Shown here piece by piece: positions 52,249 through 63,952 of a DNA stretch of 64,000 nt; position 1 is the first letter of the stretch, and every line of letters begins with the position of its first letter. Origin of the DNA: Acidobacteriota bacterium (GTDB taxonomy: Bacteria; Acidobacteriota; Terriglobia; Acidiferrales; UBA7541). The stretch is taken from the NCBI GenBank assembly GCA_016201285.1, contig JACQDE010000019.1, positions 50,289 to 114,288 on the forward strand, given 5' to 3'. A program made the translations under genes and the position numbers. The notes below the pieces were generated by a model. That model was not told the origin of the DNA, did no database searches, and saw nothing but the letters and a program-made list of their open reading frames with translations.

Positions 52249-52293
52249 GGTTGTAGGTGGCGGGTCTTAGGTTTTCACGTACCACCTACAACC
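52249..52293. repeat. 12-base inverted repeat between the PP2C and cca genes
   Basis: GGTTGTAGGTGG (52249-52260) and CCACCTACAACC (52282-52293) are perfect complements with a 21-base loop, followed by related ACCTA-rich sequence. It could end PP2C transcription. The CATAAT -10 of cca follows at 52324. Confidence 0.75.
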
Positions 52294-52335
52294 TAACACC
52301 TACCACCTTTTCTCCCAGTGCCGCATAATCCCTCC

Positions 52336-53670
52336 ATGCACTCACGCGCATTAGCAGACAAGATCTGCGCTTCCCTCCACGCCGCCGGCCACCAGGCCTG
52401 GTTCGTGGGCGGCTGCGTGCGCGACCTCATGCTCGGCCGCGACTCTGCCGATTTCGACATCTCCACCGACGCCACGCCCCCGCGCGTGCTCGAACTTTTC
52501 CCCGGCAGCATTGCCGTGGGCGCGAAGTTCGGCGTCATCCTGGTGGTCGAAGACGGCGCGAAGGTCGAAGTGGCCACGTTCCGCAGCGACATGGGTTACT
52601 CCGACGGCCGGCATCCCGACCGCGTCGTCTATTCCCAAACCCCGCAGGAGGACGTTCTTCGTCGCGACTTCACCATCAACGGCCTGCTGATGGACCCGCG
52701 CAGTGGAGAAGTGCTCGACTTCGTCGGCGGCCGCGCCGACATCGATGCGAAGATCATCCGCGCCATCGGCGAGCCGGCGCTTCGCTTCGCCGAGGACAAG
52801 CTGCGCATGGTGCGCGCCGTGCGCTTCGCGGCGCGCCTCGGCTACGCGCTGGAGCCTGCCACCTTCGCCGCGATCCAGCGCCTCGCGCCGGAGGTCACCG
52901 TCGTCTCCGCCGAGCGCCTCCGCGACGAGCTCACCAAGCTGCTCACCGAAGGCGCCGCCAGCCGCGGCTTTGAGCTGCTGGACGAAGCCGGCCTGCTCCC
53001 GGTGCTTCTTCCCGATGTCGCCAAAATGAAAGGTGTCGAGCAGCCACCGCAATTCCATCCCGAAGGCGACGTCTGGATTCACACGCGTATGATGCTGGAG
53101 ATGCTTTCCCCAGGCTGCTCGCCCACACTCGCCTGGGGCGTGCTGCTGCACGACGTCGGCAAGCCGCCGACCTTTGCGCCGCCCAGCGGACCCGATGGCC
53201 GCATCCGCTTCGATGGCCACGTCGAGGTCGGCATGCGCATGGCCGAAGAGATCTGCCGCGAGCTGCGTTTCTCCAATGAGGACGCCGCGCAGATCGTCGC
53301 GCTCGTCGAGCACCACCTGCGCTTCAAGGACGTGCCGCAGATGCGCGCCTCCACGCTCAAGCGCTTCGTGCGCCTGCCGCGCTTCGAGGAGCACCTCGAG
53401 CTGCACCGCCTCGACTGCCTCTCGAGTCATCGCATGATGGATAACTACGACTTCGTCCGCCGGTTCCTCGCGGAGACGCCCTCCGAACAGGTCCGGCCGC
53501 CGCGCCTGATCACCGGTGACGATCTCAAACATCTCGGCCTCGAGCCCGGCCCGCAATTCCGCAGCCTCCTCCGGGCCGTCGAAGACGCCCAGCTCGAAGG
53601 CCGCCTAACCAGCCGCGAAGGAGCTCTGGACTATGTGCGCGCAAAACTCGCCGGCTCCGCGGGGAATTGA
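52336..53670 (+). CDS. cca: CCA-adding tRNA nucleotidyltransferase
   Basis: 444 residues from ATG 52336; the in-frame GTG 52318 would place the CATAAT -10 box (52324-52329) inside the gene. WFVGGCVRDLMLGR and ADFDISTDA form the nucleotidyltransferase active site, RRDFTINGLLMDP and RFAARLGY the neck, and a C-terminal HD domain (LLHDVGKPPTF) adds phosphohydrolase potential. It builds or repairs the 3' CCA of tRNAs. Confidence 0.93.
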   Translation: MHSRALADKICASLHAAGHQAWFVGGCVRDLMLGRDSADFDISTDATPPRVLELFPGSIAVGAKFGVILVVEDGAKVEVATFRSDMGYSDGRHPDRVVYSQTPQEDVLRRDFTINGLLMDPRSGEVLDFVGGRADIDAKIIRAIGEPALRFAEDKLRMVRAVRFAARLGYALEPATFAAIQRLAPEVTVVSAERLRDELTKLLTEGAASRGFELLDEAGLLPVLLPDVAKMKGVEQPPQFHPEGDVWIHTRMMLEMLSPGCSPTLAWGVLLHDVGKPPTFAPPSGPDGRIRFDGHVEVGMRMAEEICRELRFSNEDAAQIVALVEHHLRFKDVPQMRASTLKRFVRLPRFEEHLELHRLDCLSSHRMMDNYDFVRRFLAETPSEQVRPPRLITGDDLKHLGLEPGPQFRSLLRAVEDAQLEGRLTSREGALDYVRAKLAGSAGN

Positions 53671-54015
53671 ACTTCTCCCGCGGCCTGCCGATAGTCCTCC
53701 AGTCGGAGAAAGTGCGCGCAAGGCCGCTCAGGCAGCGTCCGGAACGCCGCTTGGGCTCCATTGTGGATGCACTGAATTAGGAGCAAGATCGAGGGAAATG
53801 AGCGGTGGCGACTGACAATGTATATGTAAATTGCTGTAAAACAAGTTGTTATAGCATTTCGCATTGCGTTGTATTCTTTAGTGCTATATGCTAAGATTTG
53901 TTTAGCGCAACGGTGAGGTGATTGGCGCATCCTTGCTTCCTGCGCCCGCATCTATATACTCTGTACTGGGGCAGCAAGAGTGCCTTCGTTCTTCGGGTTC
54001 TGTGAGGGAGCAGAC
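53671..54015. other. AT-rich intergenic region before lon
   Basis: 345 bases with no gene. The middle (about 53815-53905) is far more AT-rich than anything nearby, with TATATGTAAA and GTGCTATATGC stretches, possibly a remnant of foreign DNA or a regulatory zone. TTAG-N9-CTAA near 53878-53894 is too weak to call a heat-shock operator. Confidence 0.45.
53933..53960 (+). promoter_or_regulatory. Candidate lon promoter
   Basis: TTGCTT (53933-53938), 16 bases, TATACT (53955-53960). The -10 fits 5 of 6; the -35 fits 3 of 6. The start would be near 53967, 49 bases before the lon ATG. Confidence 0.45.
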
Positions 54016-56445
<2,430 letters not shown>

Positions 56446-56542
56446 CGGTGCGCCGGCCTTCTCCGGTTTCGTCCCGATGAAATCGGGAATCGGAGTCCGG
56501 AAATCGGACAGGCCGGCAATTGTCGCCCGCTGAAAACAAATC

Positions 56543-56580
56543 GGGGCCGGATGCGTCGCATCCGGCCCCGTACTTTTTCT
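56543..56580 (+). terminator. Intrinsic terminator of lon
   Basis: GGGGCCGGATGCG, T, CGCATCCGGCCCC (13-base perfect arms) followed by GTACTTTTTCT. It ends just before the convergent histidine-kinase gene. Confidence 0.88.
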
Positions 56581-56602
56581 CCGCGCGATTTCTGCGGCCG
56601 GC

Positions 56603-59600
56603 TTACCGCGCTTCCGCCGGCAGCACCGCCGCGAGCGCCGGCTGCAGCCAGGCCATTCCCTCTTCGAGTTTTGTGTGCGCCGCCTCGAGCCCGGCCAGGT
56701 CACCGGCCCGCGCAAAGATTTCCAGATCCCGCGCGGCCTCGAACACGCCTTTCGCGCCGATGGTTCCCACCGACCCTCTGAGGCTGTGCGCGGCATCGCT
56801 CAGCGTCGCGGTGTCATGTTCGCGGATGGCCCTGCGAATGGTGGCCAGCAGCCGCGGCGCTTCGTCCAGGAACACCGCGATCAGTTCTTCCAGAAGCTCC
56901 GCGTCGCCATCCACGCGGGCCAGGGCCTCGCTCAGGTCCACTGCCGGAGTCGCGTTCGAAGGCGCTCCTTGTGGCTTCGCCGGGGTAGATGTCTTGCGCG
57001 CCTGCGCCTCAATGACCCTGTAAAGTTCGTCCGGCTTGATCGGTTTCGAAATGTAGTCGTCCATGCCGGCGGCCAGGCACCGCTCGCGGTCTTCTTTCAG
57101 GGCGTGCGCAGTCATGGCCACGATGGGGATGTGCGTGCCGTTCCGCTTGTCGATTTCCCGGATGGCTGCGGTGGCTTCGATTCCGCCCATGTCCGGCATC
57201 TGCACGTCCATCAGGATGAGGTCGAAGGACTCCCGCTCCAGCGCCGCGAGCGCCGCGTGTCCGTTGCCGGCCACGATCACCGTGTGCCCGGCCTTTTCCA
57301 GCAGCCGCACCGCCAACCGCTGGTTCACCAGGTTGTCTTCAGCCAGCAGGATGCGCAACCGCGGCTTGTTCTCGCGCAGCGAGTGCTGCGTCACCAGCTT
57401 CGGCGGCGCGCTCCTTTGCGACCGCTCTCCGAGCACCGTCATAATCGCCTCCTGCAGCGTGGACGGCCGGATGGGTTTGCTCAGGTAGCTGGCGATGCCC
57501 AGCTCCTTGCATCTCGCGGCGTCGCCGCGTTGTCCGGCCGAGGTCAACACCACCATGGTTGTCCCGGCGAGATCCGCATCCGCCTGAACGCGCCGGGCCA
57601 GTTCAAACCCGTCCATATCCGGCATCCGCGCGTCAATCAGCACCAGTCCAAACGGCTTCTTGGCCCGCGCCGCCTCCTGCATCGCCGCCAGCGCGGCCTT
57701 CCCGCTTTCCACCGCCACCGGTTTCATATTCCAATCCCGCAAGAGTTCCAGCAACAGCCGGCGGTTGGTCTGGTTGTCGTCCACTACCAGCACCGGCAGG
57801 CCCGCCGGGATGCGCAGTTCCGGCGCGGGCGGCAGAGCAGCCGCCTGCGTTTGCACGCCCAGCTTCACCGTGAACTGAAACGTGCTGCCCTTTCCGATTT
57901 CGCTTTCCACCCAGATCCGCCCCCCCATCAGCTCCACCAGCCGCGTGGAAATGGATAGTCCCAGCCCGGTGCCTTCATACTTCCGCGAGTACGAGCCATC
58001 CGCCTGCCGGAACGCTTCGAAGATCATCTGTTGCTTGTCCGCTGGGATGCCGATTCCCGTGTCGGTGACGGCAAAGTGCAGCCACACTCCGTCCTGCTCG
58101 CTGCCTTCCGAATTCACTTGCACCACCACTTCGCCGTGTTCGGTGAACTTGATCGCGTTGCCCGTCAGGTTGATGAGAATTTGCCGCAGCCGACCCGGGT
58201 CTCCGATCAGGCGGTCCGGCACGTCTGAGGCCACGTCGTAGGCCAGCTCCAGCCCCTTCTGGTTCGCGCGCACCGCCAGCGACTTCATGGTGTCGGCGAC
58301 GGTGTCGCGCAGGTGGAACTCGGCCAGCGCCAGTTCCAGTTTCCCCGCCTCCACCTTGGAGAAGTCCAGGATGTCGTTGATCACCGTCAGCAAGGAATCC
58401 GCCGAGGTCTTCACCATTTCCAAATACTCGCGCTGCTCCGGGTTCAGCTCGGTGTCCAGCGCCAGTTCGGTCATCCCGAGGATGCCGTTCATCGGCGTGC
58501 GGATCTCGTGGCTCATGTTGGCTAGGAACTCGCTCTTCAGCCGGCTCGCTTCTTCGGCGGCTTCCTTGGCGTGGCGCATCTGTTCCTCGGCCAGTTTGCG
58601 CTCCGTGATGTCTTCCACGGTGCCGATGTAGAAAAGGGTGGCGCCGCCCGCATCGCGAACAGCGCGTGAGTTCTTGGAAAACCAGGTCTTGCTGCCATCC
58701 TTGCGATACACCTGATAGTCGAAGTTCTCCACCAATCCCTGCTCTTCCACCTGGCGCTTGAATTCTGCGCGGCGACCGGGATCAACGTACGACTGGCGGG
58801 CGATGTCGGTACGGCTGGCCACCAATTCTTCGGGCGAATCGAAGCCGTACATGCGCGCCAGGGCCGGGTTCACACTGAGATACCGGCCTTCGGGAGTGGT
58901 TTGGAAGATCCCGACAATGGCTTCTTCGAAGATTCCCCGGTACCTCTCTTCCGCCTGCCGCAGGGCCTCTTGGGCCCGCTTCCGCTCGGTGATGTCCACC
59001 GTCGTGCCCTCGAAGCCGACCAGTTTCCCTTCCCCGTTGCGAATCGCCCGGGCGTTTTCGGAAATCCAGATGACGCTGCCGTCCTTGCGATACACCTGGG
59101 ATTCGTACTCGGACACCGTGCCCTGTTCCTGCATCCGGCGAATGAACTCCGCGCGCTGGCTGGGTTCGACGTAGAGAGGGCGCTGCAAATCCGCTACGCT
59201 CTGCATCAGCTCTTCGGGTGACTCATACCCGAGAATTCGCGCCAGCATGGGGTTCGCTGTCAGGTAACGTCCGTCGATGGTGGTCTGGAAGATCCCCTCG
59301 ACAGCGTTCTCAAAGATGGAGCGGTATTTCTCCTCGGCTTCTTGCAGTCTCTCTTCGGCTTCCTTGCGTGCGGTGATGTCTCTCCCAATCGAGACAAAGT
59401 GCGTGATGTTCCCCTGGGTGTCCTTCAGCGGCGCGATGGTCTTATCTTCGTAGTACAACTCGCCGTTTTTTCTCCGGTTGATAAACACGCCGCGGAACAC
59501 TTCCCCGGCGAGAATCTTTTTCCAGACTTCCTGATAGAACCGGCCGGAGTGCTTGCCCGATTTGAGGATTCGAGGCGTCTTGCCGGTCGCTTCTTCCTGG

Positions 59601-60889
59601 GAGTAGCCGGTGCTCCTCTCAAAGGCGGGGTTGACGTACTCGATGATTCCATCGCGATTCGCAATCAACACGTTGTCTGCCGTTTGGTCCACGGCGCTGG
59701 ACAGTTTGCGCAGCGCTTCTTCGGCCTGTTTGCGCGCAGTGATGTCCTGGTAGAGACCGAACGCCCCCCGGATTTCTCCGTCCACCCGCAGCGGCACGCC
59801 GTGGACTTCCACGTCCACCAGGGTGCCGTCGCGGCGCTGGCGCCGCGTGGTGGCATGGACCGCTTGCCCGCTTTGGTTCTGCGCGGTGAATTGGGTCGCT
59901 TCGGCGGAGAGTTCGCCGGGGGCGATCAGTTCGTCCACCGTCGCCCCGATGATTTCCTCTGCGTTGTACTGGAAGAGCGTCTCGAACGCGCGGTTGCACA
60001 GCAGAATCCGGGTGTTCGCATCGAGCACCACCGTGGCCAGGGGACTCGTCTGGATCAGAGCGTTCAGTTGCACAGCGCGCTCCTCGGATTCCTTCTGCGC
60101 GCGCAGCCGTACAGCCATTTCGCGGCTCAGGTCCCGGGTGCGGATTTCCACCCGCTTTTCCAGTTGGTCATTGGCCTGCCGCAGCGCCAGGTCCCGCTCC
60201 TGGATCTGTTCCAGCATCTCGTTGAACGATTCGATCAGCAGGCCCACCTCGTCCCGTCCCTGCGGGATCACGCAAAGCGAGTAGTTCTTTTCGCGGGAAA
60301 TTCTCTGCGCCGTCTCGGCCAGGTGCAGGATGGGGTTGGAAATCACACGCTGCAGCCGCGCCGAGAGGAACAGCGCCGCCAGCACCGAGAATCCCAGCAC
60401 CAGCACGGCCAGGCCCGCGTACTGCAGCAGCCGCGCGTTCAGCTTGCTCAGACTGTGGCGGATGTACACCGTGCCGATCCGCTCCCCGTCCAGCACGATC
60501 GGCTGCACCAGCACCAGCCCGCCCTGCTCAAACCGCGCCCCGTCCGCCGGCCGCGAAGGGACAGGAATCTTCACCGCTGCGGCGGCTTGGTATTCGGCAA
60601 GAACATTTCCGCGCGCGTCGTAGATTGCCGCGGTTTTGACGTCGCTCTCCGCGCTCAACACCGCCAGGGTCTGCGCCGCGGATTTCTCGTCCTGGAACGA
60701 GAGCGCCGCCGTGCTGTTGCCGCCAACCACCGAAGCCAACGTGGAGACTTCGCTGACCAGTAAGCGCCGGTGATCCACGAATTCGTACACGCCGATCGCT
60801 GCGCACGCCAGCAGCAACACGCTGCTGCTGGCCAGCATGATGATCAGCCGCAGTTTTCGGCGGATGGACGCATCGCGGAAATTCAGCAT
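56603..60889 (-). CDS. Hybrid sensor histidine kinase: CHASE8-like, HAMP, four PAS, HisKA, HATPase, two receivers, Hpt
   Basis: 1428 residues. TM helix (about 14-35), a periplasmic domain resembling CHASE8 of YfiN (LASVVGGNSTAALSFQDEKSA, IYDARGNVLAEYQ), second TM (about 156-176), HAMP, coiled coil, then four PAS units separated by DITARK/DITERK linkers. The kinase core has His794 in SHEIRTPMNG and the ATP-binding GTGLGLSIS. Receivers carry Asp1086 (DARMPDMDG) and Asp1228 (DVQMPDMGG). The Hpt has His1368 (AHSLRGSVG). Such His-Asp-Asp-His relays pass phosphate to a separate regulator, none of which is nearby. The start follows the YfiR-like stop directly, suggesting tight coupling. Confidence 0.93.
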   Translation of the reverse strand: MLNFRDASIRRKLRLIIMLASSSVLLLACAAIGVYEFVDHRRLLVSEVSTLASVVGGNSTAALSFQDEKSAAQTLAVLSAESDVKTAAIYDARGNVLAEYQAAAAVKIPVPSRPADGARFEQGGLVLVQPIVLDGERIGTVYIRHSLSKLNARLLQYAGLAVLVLGFSVLAALFLSARLQRVISNPILHLAETAQRISREKNYSLCVIPQGRDEVGLLIESFNEMLEQIQERDLALRQANDQLEKRVEIRTRDLSREMAVRLRAQKESEERAVQLNALIQTSPLATVVLDANTRILLCNRAFETLFQYNAEEIIGATVDELIAPGELSAEATQFTAQNQSGQAVHATTRRQRRDGTLVDVEVHGVPLRVDGEIRGAFGLYQDITARKQAEEALRKLSSAVDQTADNVLIANRDGIIEYVNPAFERSTGYSQEEATGKTPRILKSGKHSGRFYQEVWKKILAGEVFRGVFINRRKNGELYYEDKTIAPLKDTQGNITHFVSIGRDITARKEAEERLQEAEEKYRSIFENAVEGIFQTTIDGRYLTANPMLARILGYESPEELMQSVADLQRPLYVEPSQRAEFIRRMQEQGTVSEYESQVYRKDGSVIWISENARAIRNGEGKLVGFEGTTVDITERKRAQEALRQAEERYRGIFEEAIVGIFQTTPEGRYLSVNPALARMYGFDSPEELVASRTDIARQSYVDPGRRAEFKRQVEEQGLVENFDYQVYRKDGSKTWFSKNSRAVRDAGGATLFYIGTVEDITERKLAEEQMRHAKEAAEEASRLKSEFLANMSHEIRTPMNGILGMTELALDTELNPEQREYLEMVKTSADSLLTVINDILDFSKVEAGKLELALAEFHLRDTVADTMKSLAVRANQKGLELAYDVASDVPDRLIGDPGRLRQILINLTGNAIKFTEHGEVVVQVNSEGSEQDGVWLHFAVTDTGIGIPADKQQMIFEAFRQADGSYSRKYEGTGLGLSISTRLVELMGGRIWVESEIGKGSTFQFTVKLGVQTQAAALPPAPELRIPAGLPVLVVDDNQTNRRLLLELLRDWNMKPVAVESGKAALAAMQEAARAKKPFGLVLIDARMPDMDGFELARRVQADADLAGTTMVVLTSAGQRGDAARCKELGIASYLSKPIRPSTLQEAIMTVLGERSQRSAPPKLVTQHSLRENKPRLRILLAEDNLVNQRLAVRLLEKAGHTVIVAGNGHAALAALERESFDLILMDVQMPDMGGIEATAAIREIDKRNGTHIPIVAMTAHALKEDRERCLAAGMDDYISKPIKPDELYRVIEAQARKTSTPAKPQGAPSNATPAVDLSEALARVDGDAELLEELIAVFLDEAPRLLATIRRAIREHDTATLSDAAHSLRGSVGTIGAKGVFEAARDLEIFARAGDLAGLEAAHTKLEEGMAWLQPALAAVLPAEAR

Positions 60890-61528
60890 TTATTGACTCC
60901 CCTTCACCGTGGCCGGCTGGACCGCCTGGGCCACGCTCAACAGCTTGGAACTGAACTTGATCCCCGCGTGCTGGCCCACGTCCTGGTTGATCTCGAAGCG
61001 CACCTGGTCGTCGCTCGAAAGGAAATGAATCATCCCGCCCATTTGTGTGAACGTGTCCGCCTCGCTCACGGTGACCACCGGTGCGCCTTTGACGCTCTCC
61101 AGAATGGCCGTCATCCGCTTCTTCTCCGACGGGCTGATGAACAGAATGTGGCAGCCCCGCAGCTCCCGGATGTCCCTGGTCTCCCAGATCTGCAACGGTC
61201 TGCCGTTAACCGCTTTGCCGAAGCCTGCCGGGGTCAGCGCGTTGCCGAAGGGATTCCTGCCTGTCACGCAGATGACCAGCGGCGCTCTGGCACTGCTGAA
61301 CGCCGTGTCCGGCCACTCGATAAACTTCGCAAAATTGAACAGGAACGCCGCCTTGACCTGGTATTCCTCCCGCGTATCCGCCTGCGCCCGCGCCGGCGCC
61401 GCCCATCCCAGCGCGCACGCCGCCAGCAGCCACGGCAGAGCGCGCCGGAGCCGGCCGCCGCAGGTCAGTCCTCGCGCCAAAACGAACCTCGGCGCTGTGG
61501 GAAGGTTCATAGCCCCGTGGCATGCCAT
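60890..61528 (-). CDS. YfiR-family periplasmic protein (DUF4154)
   Basis: 212 residues. ATG 61528 has GAGGA 8 bases upstream; ATG 61510 (MNLPTAP) is a shorter option. A signal sequence (ALPWLLAACALGWAAPARAQA) precedes EEYQVKAAFLFNFAKFIEWPD, the YfiR-family hallmark, and ICVTGRNPFG, CHILFISPSE and IHFLSSDDQVRFEIN. In Pseudomonas, YfiR is a periplasmic redox-sensing repressor of the diguanylate cyclase YfiN. Here its likely partner is the histidine kinase whose gene abuts it. Cys residues at CVTG and GCHIL could sense redox state. Confidence 0.88.
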   Translation of the reverse strand: MACHGAMNLPTAPRFVLARGLTCGGRLRRALPWLLAACALGWAAPARAQADTREEYQVKAAFLFNFAKFIEWPDTAFSSARAPLVICVTGRNPFGNALTPAGFGKAVNGRPLQIWETRDIRELRGCHILFISPSEKKRMTAILESVKGAPVVTVSEADTFTQMGGMIHFLSSDDQVRFEINQDVGQHAGIKFSSKLLSVAQAVQPATVKGSQ

Positions 61529-61725
61529 AACGTTTTCCTCGGTGAAGATCGTCTTCGGAGCGGCCTGAAGATCTCAGGAGAAGGGGTCCTGCAACGTTGG
61601 GGCCGCCCCGCTGGTTTCATCGGCGGAATGGCCCGAAAACTTTAGTGTTTTGTGCGCGCCGGCCGCGCCCGCGGAGTTTCCTGTTGCGCGTGAAAAAACT
61701 TTCGCGTAGAGCTATTTGTCTGGTT

Positions 61726-62328
61726 ATGGCCCCCACCCGTGAACAAGCCGCGCTCCGCGCCCGCGAAGCCGTCCGGTTGCTGCTCGGCGCGCTGCAGGAG
61801 AGCCGCGTGGTCGCGCGCTTTGTGGACACCTACGCCGCCGCGCACCATCGCCCGGGCCTGAAGACGCACCCCGCTGCTCATCGCGATCTTCTTCTCAACC
61901 TCCGGCGGGAAGCCCTGCTCGCCCTGTGTTCGCGCATCAGCGGCGAGCTGCCCCGGCGCATCGCCGGCCGCGTGACCAAACAGTTGAAGTCCGCTGACGC
62001 CACCGCCATCGACGCCTTCCGCGCCGAATTTTTTGTCCAGCTTGCCGCGGCGCTGAAGTGGTCGCAGGTGGATCTCGAGGAATTCTGGAGTGACCTCGAC
62101 CTCTACGCGCAAATCGCTGCGCGCCAGCCTGCGCCCATGCGCTCCGGCAAAGCGTCCCGCGGCGCCGCCGGCCCGTTCGTGGACCGCTGCGCGCTTCTGC
62201 TGGACCCGTCCATGTTCGAGCAGGCCCGCCGCGCCGCAGGAAAATTCCTCGGTGAGCTCAATGCGTTGGCGGAAAAAACGCTCAAGCAGGCCTTCGCCGC
62301 CCGCCGCAAAAAAGGCGGTCTGTTCTGA
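61726..62328 (+). CDS. Hypothetical protein, 200 residues
   Basis: Not recognised. ATG 61726 is used; in-frame GTG at 61690 is possible. It is helix-rich with repeated Leu heptads (LLLNLRREALLALCSRISGE, RRAAGKFLGELNALAEKTLK), basic at its C-terminus (FAARRKKGGLF) and has no signal peptide. The neighbour upstream diverges; a GTAG hairpin lies 4 bases after the stop. Confidence 0.55.
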   Translation: MAPTREQAALRAREAVRLLLGALQESRVVARFVDTYAAAHHRPGLKTHPAAHRDLLLNLRREALLALCSRISGELPRRIAGRVTKQLKSADATAIDAFRAEFFVQLAAALKWSQVDLEEFWSDLDLYAQIAARQPAPMRSGKASRGAAGPFVDRCALLLDPSMFEQARRAAGKFLGELNALAEKTLKQAFAARRKKGGLF

Positions 62329-62332
62329 AACT

Positions 62333-62355
62333 GTAGCGCCGGCCTTCAGGCCGGC
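62333..62355 (+). repeat. GTAG-headed hairpin repeat
   Basis: GTAGC, GCCGGCCT, TC, AGGCCGGC: perfect 8-base stem with the same 2-base loop as the copy at 40562-40584 but an unrelated stem. Confidence 0.65.
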
Positions 62356-62401
62356 ATTCTTCTTCCGAAATCTCTATGTGTAGCCCGCAAAGGAGAAGCC
62401 A

Positions 62402-62863
62402 ATGAGATTCCCTGGCAGATTCGTGTTGGGCCTCGTCGTTATGTGTTTTGTGCTTTTCGCTGCGACCACATTCCACGCCGGTTCGGCCGCCGCGCAAACG
62501 AAATCCGACGACGCGCCCTTCGTCGTCGAGTACTACTACAAGGTCAAATGGGGCTACGCCGGCGAGTTCATTCGCCTCTTCAAGAAAAACCATTTCCCGC
62601 TGCTGCAGAAGGAAATGGAAGCCGGAAGGATTTTGCAGGTCACCGCCGTCGCCCCGCGCTACCACGGCACCGAGGACGACCGCTGGGATTATCGCGTTAC
62701 GATCGTCTACAAAAACGTCGCCGCGGCCCACGAGACGCCCAACCGCGACTCCTGGCTCCGCCAGCTCTATCCCGACCGCGACGCCTTCGACAAGGAAGAG
62801 CAGCGCCGCTTCGAGATCCTGCTCGCCCACTGGGACCTGCCCATTGTCCCCGTCCCGTTGTAG
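62402..62863 (+). CDS. Secreted hypothetical protein, 153 residues
   Basis: AAGGAGA precedes ATG 62402. Signal peptide (LGLVVMCFVLFAATTFHAGSAAAQ) is followed by VVEYYYKVKWGYAGEFIRLFKKNHFPLL, an EthD/dimeric alpha-beta-barrel-like pattern, and ending HWDLPIVPVPL. Function unknown. The stop codon TAG belongs to a GTAG hairpin (62860-62883), so the repeat inserted at, or formed, the gene's end. Confidence 0.7.
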   Translation: MRFPGRFVLGLVVMCFVLFAATTFHAGSAAAQTKSDDAPFVVEYYYKVKWGYAGEFIRLFKKNHFPLLQKEMEAGRILQVTAVAPRYHGTEDDRWDYRVTIVYKNVAAAHETPNRDSWLRQLYPDRDAFDKEEQRRFEILLAHWDLPIVPVPL

Positions 62864-62883
62864 CGGCGGGTTTACCCCGCCAC
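62860..62883 (+). repeat. GTAG-headed hairpin overlapping a stop codon
   Basis: The 24 bases are identical to the plus copy at 48379-48402. A degenerate version without the head follows at about 62909-62932 (GCCGGCGAGTTTACCCCGCC). The TAG of the head is the stop codon of the upstream gene. Confidence 0.7.
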
Positions 62884-62999
62884 TTCGGGCTGCGGCGGTT
62901 CTGAATGTGCCGGCGAGTTTACCCCGCCACTCGAAGCCGCACTCGCTTTCACCTCAGGTTGAACGTTCGCACGTTCTCACTTTCATACATTCACACGCT

Positions 63000-63776
63000 C
63001 TACTTCGCCGCCAGAAACGCGTAATGGCTCGCCGTGGCCATGAAAAACAGCATCGGAAACGAAAAATAAAAATTCACGCGCGAGGTGAGAAACGCCAGCC
63101 GCGCCAGTTTCGTCGCTTCCGGAGGCATCGGGGTGCCTTGCTCGGCGTTGGCTTTCGTCCACGCAATCAGTTTTTTCTGGCAACGCCAGATCAGGCCCCA
63201 CACGTTGAGCAGCATCATCGTGCCGATCCCGCCGCCCACGCCGATGGAAAGCGTCCGGTTGCTCACGTCCGGGTGGCTCAGCATTTCGAGCGCCAGCCAT
63301 GCCGCGCCGGTTGTGACGACGGCCACCAGCACGCCGAGGACGTAGCCGTTGTTCTTTAACGCCGTCTGCGCCATCATCAACAGACCGTAAATCACCACGA
63401 ACGCCAGCACCCACACGCCAAACCACATCCCCATCCATTTGCCGAAGAGCGCCGGCTCGTGCGCGTTCGCCGCGTCCGTTTGCAGATAAATCATGAAGTA
63501 GCGGAAACCCGCCAGCCACGTCACCACCGCCGACCACCGGAACCACCACAACGCCTTCGGCATCAGCACCGGAACGACCTTGCCGCGCGTCGCTGCGTCC
63601 AGCTCCTTCATCGCCGGCACGTTCACCAGGTTGAAGAAGTAGAGCAGCCCGAGCCACGTGATCCCCGCGACAAAATGCACCCAGCGCAGCACGATCTGCT
63701 CGTTCGCGCCCGCCCCGGAGAGGAACGTAATGTGCACGTCCAGCAAAAAGAGTCCCGGCAAAAACGCTGTCGCCAT
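63000..63776 (-). CDS. PuuD-like membrane protein (urate hydroxylase N-terminal family)
   Basis: 258 residues from ATG 63776 with AAGGAAGGA upstream. Seven or eight hydrophobic helices include VLRWVHFVAGITWLGLLYFFNL (the family-typical opening with His), WWFRWSAVVTWLAGFRYF and GTMMLLNVWGLIWRCQKKLI. The cytochrome-like C-terminal part of full PuuD is absent, as in many membrane-only homologues. Substrate unproven. The insertion-sequence end begins about 89 bases upstream of its start and may affect its promoter. Confidence 0.65.
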   Translation of the reverse strand: MATAFLPGLFLLDVHITFLSGAGANEQIVLRWVHFVAGITWLGLLYFFNLVNVPAMKELDAATRGKVVPVLMPKALWWFRWSAVVTWLAGFRYFMIYLQTDAANAHEPALFGKWMGMWFGVWVLAFVVIYGLLMMAQTALKNNGYVLGVLVAVVTTGAAWLALEMLSHPDVSNRTLSIGVGGGIGTMMLLNVWGLIWRCQKKLIAWTKANAEQGTPMPPEATKLARLAFLTSRVNFYFSFPMLFFMATASHYAFLAAK

Positions 63777-63864
63777 CGTCGTCCTTCCTTTGTTCGATTG
63801 GTTGAGGATGCCTGTACGGGCGCCGCTATTCTATGCGATTCCGCGCCAAAAACCGAACGGCCGT

Positions 63865-63922
63865 ATCGCGCCATCTAAAATGTAACCGAAGGGAGCAACA
63901 TCGCGCCATTTAAGATGTAACC
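63865..63922 (+). repeat. Two direct repeats at the left end of an insertion sequence
   Basis: Near-identical 23-base units at 63865-63887 and 63900-63922 share ATCGCGCCAT and ATGTAACC and differ at two positions; the period is 35. They lie just before the transposase start and are probably transposase binding sites. Confidence 0.65.
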
Positions 63923-63952
63923 CAACCAAAACGCGTTTTGGAGGAGGACAGG

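Noticed and set aside
53878..53894. Possible HrcA/CIRCE heat-shock operator before lon
   Set aside because: Only four-base arms match and the CIRCE consensus is not met.
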